DNA of 64,000 nucleotides. Source: Schizochytrium sp. TIO01. Taxonomy: Eukaryota; Sar; Bigyra; Thraustochytrida; Thraustochytriidae. Of this stretch, positions 54,312-64,000 are shown piece by piece (position 1 is the stretch's first letter; the number at the start of each line of letters is the position of its first letter). The stretch spans positions 6,778,668 to 6,842,667 of the forward strand of contig SMSO01000032.1 in NCBI GenBank assembly GCA_004764695.1. Reading direction: 5' to 3'. The notes beneath the pieces are model-generated. The model did not search any database, was not told the DNA's origin, and saw only the letters and a program-made list of their open reading frames with translations. Position numbers and translations under genes: made by a program.

Positions 54312-54360
54312 GTTTTTTTTCTTTTTTCTTTTTTCTTTTTTCTTTTTTCTGTTTTTTTTC
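54312..54360 (+). repeat. (T6C)n pyrimidine tract
   Basis: About six units of roughly TTTTTTC on the + strand, purine-rich on the other strand, with potential for triplex (H-DNA) formation. Confidence 0.9.
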
Positions 54361-57300
54361 AATCGAAAGAAAAAAAATACCGAGTTTGCAATTACAAAAC
54401 CTGAAACAAAAAATCTCGTGGTGTAAAGGGAAAGGTTCGTTCTTATGAATTTATTGTAAGAAAGTGAAGGCACTATGGCACTGCATTGTACGTGGCCATC
54501 GCACGGAAGGCCTTGCAGCCACCATTCGGGATTCTTCTCCTCTCGGGGAGTCACAAAGTCAACACACGAGAGGCCGCTCGGCTTTAGTTGCCGCTCCACA
54601 GCATCTGAGAGAGCCTAGACCCCAGTTCTTTCAAGAAGTGCACATAAATAAACACCGGTTTTGATCGCAATTTAGACTCTACTGGCAATCGAAATCTGCA
54701 GCCACACAGAACCTCATTCCAACTTCAAAGTCGCTGTCTTTCATCCACATATATATGTATCTATGTCTCTATCTATCCGTGTACTGCTCTTCATTTCGAG
54801 GAAGGAAAGCAGCCTGAGAACCCAAGTGCCGACTGATCTAGTTCATCAATCTCTGCGCGCAGTTGCTAACGAGCCTTCATCGCCACGCCAGACACTCGAC
54901 TGAGTCAAGATCGTCGCTGCAGAGGAAGAGGTCTTTGGAAGCGCGATCACCTGCGCAAGCGGTCAGGACAAGACGGAGTTCGAGTGCTGGCTGCCTTTTA
55001 CAGCTTTCAGCCCTGAGTAGTTTCGTGAATGTGCTTGCTAAGTAAAGTCTCAAGCGAGCCAAAGAGAAAGGAAGAGCTAAGAGAACAAGAAAGCACAGCG
55101 TAGAATGCTCAGAGAATCTGCGCGTATTTGGCGGTTTGACGCAATCTGTGATGAAGGAGAAAATATAAATCAGCAGAAGTGCTCATTATTCCAACTAGAC
55201 GGATTGACCCAACGCTGTATAATATAAGGTAACTCGTTAATCGTTTTGGTTTGAGGTCTCTCCCTCTTCAGTAAGGTAGGCAGGTAGGTACGCCTTATGT
55301 GCTACGTAGCGGCGAGGTCTTCATTCTAGATACTTTTATGAGTTTAAAAAAAGTGCACCCGCCATAGTAGCCCCCTTTTGTGACTTACGATAGATAGAAT
55401 CACTTATTAATCGTTTATTAATATCTCCCAGGAGTTCGTTCTTTCTGGCAGTTAATTAATGGTGGTGCCGAGCACCTCAATTCGTGCCACTATCCCAGCG
55501 AGAGCGACGTTGTTCTGCTGTTTTGGGATGAGTGTACGTGTTGGGTATATTCTGATGGAGATAATATATCGGGGATTGGGATAATAGAGGCAGAGCTTTA
55601 AAATCTAAGGTGCGCTTAGACTTTCAAGGATGAAGGGATTGATGCTTTCATTTTTAATCCATATAAAATAAAATAAAAATTAATGAACAATCCAAACATT
55701 TGTGTGACACGGCCATCTTGTTGAAAGATTTATGTTAGAATAAGTATTTTAAACATTATTTTTTTAAAAAGGCTGCCTAATCACCATTTTCGTGCTGCAG
55801 AAAGTGAAGGTTTTCAGAAACAAGCAAACATAACAAATGGCTCACGCACGCGACCACAATTCAGGACACGCGTTCTGATCTATCGTTCTAAACCCTCCTC
55901 AGATATCTGGCTAAAGACTGCCTGCGCGACGGACACGCCCCTTCCCCGCTACTAAAAACTACCTTAAGAATCGAGAGAACGAAGCAATCTAAATAAAAGC
56001 GCTTTCCGGGATTTTCGATGGTAGAGTGAAAGACCGAACCAATGATATTCCCAGTCACAATCCCATATCCCTCTGTGTGGACCTGCCCCTTTCGTTTCTT
56101 AGCACTCGTAGGTACTCTTCGCACAGGTGGCGTTTTTGATTCGCCTATATCGTGCGTGGCCTTCTCCGGGAGGATCGAAGAAGGCACTGGTCGAGCTAAA
56201 TCAAGCGTCTCCAGGAACCGTGAACCACAAAGCCCGACTTTGCATCATTCCCCGCATGCACTCACTTTTCAATTCTTTGCGATCAATATCTTCTTTCCAG
56301 CCCAGCCAGCGAAGGAGCTGAAAGGTTGAGCCTGATGGTTCGTTCAGGCATGGCCGCCCCGGATGCTCCAAGTTAATTAATAAATAAATACCCGCCATTC
56401 TGCAAAAAAGCCTTGGATGAGTGAGGTGAGGTCCGACGATCGGGCTTCGCTTCTTTCATTCCACAGAGTTAGTTCTTGATCGTTGAACCTGAAGATCCTG
56501 CTGCTACAATCAAGCAGCTGCAATAGCCACCCACTTCACTGGTATGGAGCTCACTCTTGGGCGCACGCACGAAATAGGCACGCCTCGAGCCAGCCAAAGC
56601 GCGCACTTTTCCTTATCTATTTGTTGACTGCATTTATTCATTTATTCATTTATTAATTCCTGTATTTATTTATTTGTTTCCTCTTCTTCGGTTCTGCTCC
56701 TGGTGAGTTAGTAGCGCTTGAAATATTCTGATGGAACTTTGATTCATTCAGAGAGGATGGGTTTCGGGATTTGAAGCTGGAGGAGGTTCACAACACCCCC
56801 TCACCACGGTCCATTCATGAAATAGATGTCATGCAGTAGCTAGCTGGACGTTTGTGAACTTGGAGTTGGGGTGGATCTTGTCTTTCGATCGGCAGTGTAA
56901 GTCTGGTGGCCCTGGGGCAAGCGCAAAATTCTTAGTTCACCTTTTTAGACTTTGTCACACATGTCCAAAAGTTAAAAAAGATAAATTAATTGAGGAATGG
57001 AAAGACACACTTACTAAGTATGCAAAGATATTGTTCACCCTTCAGTTGCCCCTCCCAAGTGCATTCAACCAAAAAACTGCACGGATTTAAGCGGATTACT
57101 TGGCGTGCACGAATGGCCTTACGTTAGAAGTTAGTTCGATATCATAAGTATCGTGAAATAGATTAATAAGCTAGGAGCAATCGCTAAGTTGAGGAAGCAG
57201 AGAAGTTTTTCTCTGATGTTGGCTCACATTTAGGCGATGCTGCTTATGCTTCTAGATGATCCCCTAAAGATCAGCATCGTCACTACATGCATCATGCATA

Positions 57301-58322
57301 TCTAAAGTGAAGGACATGGAGCACGACTCTAAGAGAAAATATTATTCACCGTCTGAAGATTTTTAAAAGCGATTGAAATTAGGCATAGGTCGCATAGCTC
57401 CGTCAAGTAAGAGGAGAGAAAACCCTCGATTTGGTTCGGAACCCTACCGAAGAGAAAACTTGCAATTATATGGAAGTTACCTCCTGTAGACCATATATTT
57501 TTAGGGAAGAAAAAAGACAAATCAGATTGATAGAAGTGAGGACTCCGACCAGGAACGACCCAAAAATGAATCTTCTGCTTGCTTGAAATTGGTGGACAGA
57601 AGAAGCGCTTGTAAAGTCACCAATGCCTCTTTCTGATCATGCATATATATATCCTCTTCTGCGAAGCGAAAGAACAAATCAAATCAACATTGCAGACGTG
57701 AGTGCTATGTTTCATCATGCTTACAAAGAGCATGAAAAGAGTCAGGCCGATCTAGTTTCCTTTGAATATTGCCCCATCCTGGCAGCTGCTTGCCCGAGTA
57801 ACTGCCTCTGATGAACATGGCTAGAATAAAATCACTCTACAAGACCAAACCTTTTTTTATTGTGAGCAGTTAGGTTTATATTCGGTCCGACTTTTTATGC
57901 ATCACTCTTGAGAAGGTATGCTCGAAAGTCGCAAACAATGGTCACGTCTGGAGGGCAACTGTTTCGTCGCTTTCATCGAATCAATCCTTTGATGAGTATT
58001 TCTTCGAACTAATCCATCGATCAATTATTTTAATCATGCACTCAGCTGATCGATGGCCTTATGTTTTAACATAGGCTCACGCTACTTGAAAAAGAAAGAA
58101 ACTCCCCTTTAGTATGTCCCACGTGTCTTTCAATTACCACGCAGAAGATAAACAAGATGAAAGATAGCGGCCAGACTCGGAGCACCGATGTGTTTGCCTT
58201 TTTCTTCATTTTTTTCTTTTCTAAAACATGCCTTTCCTGACTCAGCAGGCATAATCGCCTTCACCAGCATACAATGGTTGCATGATATGCTTCACAAGTT
58301 CTTAGTCAAGCTTCAAGAACTG

Positions 58323-58420
58323 GTAAGACTTTGGAAAACCAACACCAAACACGCCTTCCTTCCTGGGAGCCACACCTCTACTGCAGCTTTCTGACTTCTT
58401 CTTCTTCTTCTTGTTCGTAG
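58323..58420 (+). other. candidate 98-nt intron
   Basis: GTAAGA opens and TTCGTAG closes the segment. CTGAC at 58391-58395 lies 26 nt before the AG, followed by a TTC-rich pyrimidine tract. It has the geometry of the supported intron at 15068-15139. The upstream frame (from ATG 58188, with WLHDMLHKFLVKLQEL just before the donor) would stop at a TAA directly after splicing. No host gene is recognised. Confidence 0.3.
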
Positions 58421-61257
58421 TAACTCCACAATATTCTTTTTTTAGTTTTACGGAATTGCCGTTCAAGTTTGCTCTAAGGGAGGTCGAGTATTTGATTCAA
58501 TGAGCTTTACAGGCTCCGGATCGAAAGATTGATTGATATAATAGGGTCTGGGCTGCCAAGACTTATTAACAACGAGTGTCGCCTCTCAATACTGACTTCA
58601 ACAATCTCTGTCCTGGGACACGCGATCTGTTTAACAGCCTTCCTTCTTTTTTATGATCCTTTTCAGGCATAGACGTTTACCATAGTGACGCTTAATTCTC
58701 ACGTCTGTCGATTTTGAAGGATCGGAGGGAAACTTGGCTCGATGAAAGGGAAAACGAACAAGGCAAGAAGCCTCGTTAAAATCAAGCTCAGGTTTGCGCA
58801 TTGGGTGGTTGCCATGGATAGAGTCACTCTTTAGGCTTCGAGTTTCCCGGAAGCTCCGATTGATGAGGTGCTCGCGTCTCGCTTATTTAGCAGAGTTTGA
58901 AGGTTGGTTGAGAGGAAATGAATGATCCAAAGAAAGTGAGATCAAGATATATGGTTTCTGCGCTAGCCAGCCAGCTAGAGCTGACAATAACAAAAAGACC
59001 CAAGTGATTGAAAACTCTCGAGTGAAGTTGCTGTAGTTTGCTTAGTTAAAGAATGCCTGAAAGACATGTATCGTCAATCATTCTCATAGGGCCTTTTCGT
59101 ATGATGATGGGGAGGAGGAGGAGGTGAAAAAGGAAATTGTTTCGTTCATCACCTATTCAATTTTCCGTTATATAGATAGACCTAACGTTTCCTCCCACCA
59201 ACCTATGAGTGGAGTCCTGCTGCTGTTCATTCCCTTGGGGGAAGTCTTGTTCCTGTCAGGTCTGCTTTCCCCATCCCTCGCTCGCCAACACTGCCTCCCA
59301 TGCAGTCTGCACAACCATCGAGGCAATCCCCGGTTACCCTTTCCAACGTTCAGTATCATCATGATTTCTTTCTTTCTATATATGACTCTCGTCTATTTGG
59401 ATAACAATACTAATGATTGTAATAATTTATGATAAATAAAAAGACAATGCTGATTGAAAGCACTGCAGTGTTGGTTGTTATCTCTTGAACTGCCCATCCA
59501 GAGTTTTATAAGCTTCAATAGGCTCCTCGAACTAAAGGTACGTTCGAAATCATCAAGTGAACCTTTCCGCTCGCCTCGTGTTCAACAACGTGTAACAAAA
59601 CAGTCATATCGGGTTTGAGTTAGATAGACCAGAGGAGAAGTGTAAAAAGAATAAAGTTCACCTTTCAGTCGATTGGAATTATTCGTAGGAATTGCTTTTT
59701 CCCAGATTAAGCAAAGAAGGTTATTCTTATTAAAACTTTAAAAACCTTTTTTACTTAAACATAATAAGGACCTCAAATAAGAATAAATGAATAGGAATTA
59801 AATTGCTCATGAAGATTTATTAAAATTTTCTCTGATTTTTTTCTCGTCTTTTCATGAAGAGAATTACATTTTACACACACCGTCATACATTTGATGACCA
59901 AAACTCGAGCTGGAGGCCAACAGATCTGTGCTCTTGTACGATCCATCCAATCAACAACCAAACTCTGGCGCTTCCGGCAGTTAGCCAGCCAAGCACTTGA
60001 CATTCCAAATGTCTGGATTTTGGAATTTCTTCTGTATCGTGTTCTCGTGTTCTCTTTTTCTTCGAGCGCTTCACTCTTTCCAAAACTCGTACTTTAAATA
60101 TATTCTTACACAAAACTATATGCCACAGCCATCCAAACAGCACACTCTGCCGCCCTTACTCATTACATTAACAAAAGGGGGTTAGAATACTGCTGGAAAG
60201 ACAGTGTGTCAGCATCATCGCAATCCTTTCAACGAGCATAGAAGGCTCAGCAAGAGAAAAGTTTTAGTTACGTTAGATTTATGCAACCCAATATCCTCGT
60301 GGCGGGCAAACAGAAGTTCAACTTTCTATGCTTCCCCTCTGTCCAATTAGTCCACGTGGCCACCTCGTCCATTTAAGATACGAGGGTTTCTTGTGCTTCG
60401 CTTTGTTTGTTTTGTTTGTTTGTTTAGTTGTTTATTTTCGGATAAAAGGCTGTTTTCTTTTAGGGTATTACGGAGTCTTCCAGTTAGATTGATCTGATGA
60501 AAGAAGAAACAAAGAAAGAGTGTAAAAAATAAAAAGCGTCCGTGGTCTGATATCCACTCATCTTGATTTAACGTGGCTGGTTTTTTGTGTTTTTGAAAAG
60601 TCATATTTTGCGGGGCCCATATCACGAGTGGAAGAAAGCAACGTTTTTCTTTATTCTTTTTCACAGCTGGTTTGGGGCTTTCGTTCGAATAATCTCGTGG
60701 TAATGTTTTCAAAGACCTCTGCAAATTTACTCTCTCCAAAGAGCTCAAGACATCATAGGAGCCAGCATGAGTTCCAAGAAAAGCTTTCTAAAGGCCGGTG
60801 ATTCGATCTTGGAATGGTCCTGAATCAGCCCTATCCCATCAATTTTTCAGTACGAGCAGCAACAAACACAACAAACCACCTTTTGAAACACGCTGTAATT
60901 CTGGAGACTCAATGTTTAGGTTACTTACAACAGTTGCCGCAATGTAGAAAGTATCAACCACTGGCTTCCTCTCCTGGTCACTGCAAGATGGCTACGCTCG
61001 CTCAACTCTTTCCACAAAAACAGCAGCAACAGCCAGATTATTACAGTAGGAATGCACCTCTCACGAGTACGTTCGAATCCCCTACGTGTGAACAACCACG
61101 GCGACGACATTGTCGTTATCCTTCCTGGTTGAGTGAGCACTTCCTCCATAACCTTTGTACGCATCCCACTGTCCTCCATCGCTCCGTGCAAAACATCCAA
61201 ATTACAGCTATTCGTCAGCGTTGGGCCTCTTCTGCTCTCCCCTAATACGTACACCCC

Positions 61258-61284
61258 AGCTAGCTAGCTAGCTAGCTCGCTAGC
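61258..61284 (+). repeat. (GCTA)n array
   Basis: Six to seven GCTA/GCTC units. Shorter GCTAGCTAG runs recur near 21872-21893, 24083-24095 and 61398-61413, so the motif is frequent in this DNA. Confidence 0.9.
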
Positions 61285-62591
61285 CACGTGCTAGCTTACT
61301 TAGCTAGCTTACGCACATGGCGCTGTAGAAGAGAAGAGGGACTTCCTTCCGCAAAGCACAGTCTTTCCAGCATAACTCGTGTGCGTCAATCTCGTCGGCA
61401 GCTAGCTAGCTACCTAGGCACACCTAGACTGCACTAGAGCAGCTGTTCTTTTGCAAGACCGATTTGGAGGAGAAAGAACGGAGTAGGCAGCGCGAACGGT
61501 CTTTCCAGGTGTTTCAAGGCACGGAGGGCAGACGTCGGCATAGCGTGGAAGGTAATCAATCTTCAGACGAAACCATGCTCCAGTTCACCGGCTCGTGCGT
61601 GCTTGTCCTCACTCAGTCCGTTTGCACTGAGTTCTCGTGGGACGCCTGCCATCTTGAAAAAAATGTAAAAGTTATCTTCGCAATGAATGAATGAATTGAG
61701 TTAATTGATTCTCAACGACGTTCACTTTTTAAAAAAACAGGGTTGACCGCCCTTTTCAAGGCCTGTCGATGTTTCGAGGTTCTGGCGGCACGGCCCTTGT
61801 CGAGCGAAGCGATCGAGGAGAAGAGTCCTAGTTTTCTTGATATGACAGCGCTTTGCAGCTGCGCGAAGGGCGCACGGTGCTGCGAGATTGAAGTACCTCA
61901 GCCCACTTCACAACTGAACCGTGCCAGTGGCCTTGGAACAGAGGACAGATACGAGAGAGAGAGAGAGGGAACTTGAAGATCTCTCTACTAGCATCCATAA
62001 CGCTCTTTCATCATTGAAACTTATCGCGACTGCTGGGCAAACAAAGAAACGCGGTTGTGGCGATGGATCAATCGCCATCCTCAGTCGAGAGCAAAGTCAA
62101 ACTGAAAGAGGCTTGTTAAAATTGAAAAGAGCTTTGATTTCGCACGAGATGTCGACACGCAGTTCCTTTTATATTCTTCTTCTCACTTTCAGAAGGAAAG
62201 TGACATTCAGATCTTAGGCCACCGCCGAAATTCTTTATCCTGTCCTTCATCGTGTTGCATTTTAAGAATATTTTAAGTTTGGTCTTTAGAATTTCTAGAT
62301 AGTAGATAGAGAGATCAAAAGCATATCATTTTATATTTTTAAAAATTATTAAATGTTATTTTTCAACAATTACTCTCTCTTTATTTTGTTCTGCCTTTAA
62401 GATACAAAATGCTCGATCGGGTTGAGTGCGTTGATAACTGTAGGGTAACTAATGAAGTTTTTTTTTTTTTTTCATAAGTTTTTTAAAATAAAGAAAACGA
62501 ATAATGTTACTTTAAAGCATGAAATCAATCAACAACTCTTTTATATTAAAAATAAAATAAAAATAAAAACATATATGTTGGTACAGTTTTA

Positions 62592-62837
62592 ATGAATAAG
62601 CATATATGCTTATTTTCTAATAATGAAATGAACACAAATAATTCTGTTGTAAAGAAACGAGGGAAAAAGAAGAAAACAAGTAAATCAGTAAAACAAATTG
62701 GTGAAAGAGTCTGGTCACGCGGAAACCTTGATAAGCTTTTCGACATAGCAGCAGTATTGGTAGCTCTCAACACTATACTATTTCAAATATCAAAGACCGT
62801 GATACGCGCATTGAACGAAAACACGCAAACCTTGTAA
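62592..62837 (+). CDS. small basic-hydrophobic ORF, doubtful
   Basis: An ATG-initiated frame of 81 codons. Residues about 20-35 are strongly basic (KKRGKKKKTSKSVKQ), and residues about 48-70 are hydrophobic (FDIAAVLVALNTILFQI), consistent with a tail-anchored or single-pass membrane peptide. The residue pattern looks more protein-like than neighbouring frames, but no family is recognised, and the surrounding DNA is AT-rich and gene-free. It may be chance. Confidence 0.2.
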   Translation: MNKHICLFSNNEMNTNNSVVKKRGKKKKTSKSVKQIGERVWSRGNLDKLFDIAAVLVALNTILFQISKTVIRALNENTQTL

Positions 62838-64000
62838 ATAGCTTGGGCTCACTGGCCTGTCTTATTCATTCGAAGAATATATACTTGCTAAGTTTTTCAA
62901 GCAAGGTCTTACAAGCAAAAGATGCAATTTTATAATTTCATGGCGGTAGGAGTCATTTGCGAAGGCAAATGGCTCATATTCAAATTCCCCCTGCAATTTG
63001 TTAAGTTATTCATCCTCCTCGTCTCTATAAGTAAATATGGTGTGACGAATACTCTTCCTCCGAGATACAATCCAAGTAAGTACATAAGTCACCACATATC
63101 TATTTTCCCATATTGATTGTGGCGAAAAGTGAAAAATAGAAATTAAAAAAATCTTTCCTGAAGACTCTAGTCGGATGGCAGCAATATCAAGTTGAGTTGA
63201 CGTGTCTGTTTATGCTTAGCTTAGAATAAACAACATCGAAGTGTCTAATTTTTCTTTCCAACGCCTGAAGTTATGACTTATCATTGTCATCGGAAAAGGA
63301 GCATGGTGCTACGGAGTTGAGCAAAGGACGCTCAGCAATTTGCTGTCCAAACGAAACTTTCTTCAGGGACGAGTTACCCACTCTTGAAGTTTTGCCCTGC
63401 TTTATCGATTGGCGCCCCTCCGTAAACCTCAAGAATAAACTTATGCTGAGGAGCAGGCGTACGTGCGTGCGTGCGTGCATGCGTCACGTATTTTGGACTG
63501 AGCTGGATGCTTCACAGACTACTTCGAACCCCAACACATTGTTTGGAGCCTCTGATTTCGTGGGACCATCCAAAAAAGCTAACAGCTTCTTTGGTGTAAT
63601 GCACACTGCTCCCCTTCGGGTTGAATTGTAAAATCTCTTCTGAGTGTTTTTATTTTCCTTCCTTCTCTTCATTCCCATAGATCAAAGAGCAGCCAGCATT
63701 TAGAAAAGTAGGTACGAAATGATCCTGGATTGAATCAAAGCAGCCGCACAAATCGAGATACTGATTCCAGATTCTGGCGTCTGCATGGTACATTGCAACT
63801 TGGTAGACGTGATTCTTTCTAGTTTCTTGTGTTGATTTTTTTGTAACGCTGAGCTTATGATCTGATGAACATAGCTTGCATTACTGATCGCGCAAGTGAA
63901 ATAAGTGCTTAGCATTTTTTTTGGGGGGGGGATTAGTTCAACTGAGCTCTAGCTTCATCTGATGCTGCCAGTTTTATACGTGATTTTCGACTTCACTTTA

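Larger units (their letters stand above)
58000..64000. other. gene-poor region with a splice-like cassette
   Basis: No protein is recognised. At 58188-58322 a short + frame ends at a GTAAGA donor, and a textbook-looking acceptor (CTGAC, pyrimidine tract, TAG) lies at 58391-58420. Frames at 60814-61254 are open on both strands without recognisable domains. A GCTA array lies at 61258-61284. A T run at 62459-62472 and a G9 run near 63924 are homopolymers. The last 500 nt show nothing coding. Confidence 0.4.

Noticed and set aside
60814-61254. Long overlapping frames on both strands (143 and 109 codons)
   Set aside because: Both strands are open and neither shows a known domain; considered as a transposon relic but no integrase, transposase or reverse-transcriptase motif is visible.

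Overview
The window reads as nuclear DNA of a unicellular eukaryote. It has long, mostly intronless genes, one clear 72-nt GT-AG intron, mid-40s GC by eye, and serine-, glycine- and acid-rich proteins built from eukaryotic domains (TBC, TLDc, PH, Costars, eIF4E, PP2C, AGC-type kinase, DUF726). A heterotrophic stramenopile such as a thraustochytrid fits best, from intron poverty and protein style. This is an inference; nothing here is diagnostic, and no rRNA, tRNA or organelle gene was recognised.

Layout. 1.7-17.6 kb is the dense arm: a TBC1D24-like TBC-TLDc protein (+), a PARP-fold protein with a degenerate active site (-), a PH-domain protein (+), a Costars/WASHC3-motif proline- and glycine-rich protein (+), a two-exon TMEM42-like protein (+), and a multi-pass membrane protein with a bacterial-looking signature (-). 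17.6-27.7 kb holds no recognisable gene and many simple repeats. 27.7-44.8 kb carries a PP2C phosphatase (+), a class II-like eIF4E (+), a TMCO4/DUF726 alpha/beta-hydrolase-fold protein (-), a large disordered protein with a p25-alpha/EF-hand-like core (-), and an AGC-like kinase (-). 44.8-64 kb again has no recognisable gene and is rich in four-base microsatellites, including 129 bp of TTTG and 211 bp of AATC.

The genes do not form one pathway or an operon-like system. Loose themes are membrane traffic and phosphoinositides (TBC-TLDc, PH), actin or cytoskeleton (Costars protein, perhaps the p25-like protein), signalling (PP2C, kinase), translation control (eIF4E2-like), and small or orphan membrane proteins.

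The most notable point is that several enzyme folds here have lost expected catalytic residues. The PARP-like protein appears to lack all three H-Y-E triad residues. The DUF726 protein has Cys where the nucleophilic Ser should be. The kinase has no visible glycine loop and HAD instead of HRD. The TBC domain lacks obvious Arg and Gln fingers. I saw no CRISPR, toxin, viral or complete transposon genes. Start codons were placed at the first plausible ATG; several reading frames stay open further upstream but only from non-ATG codons.
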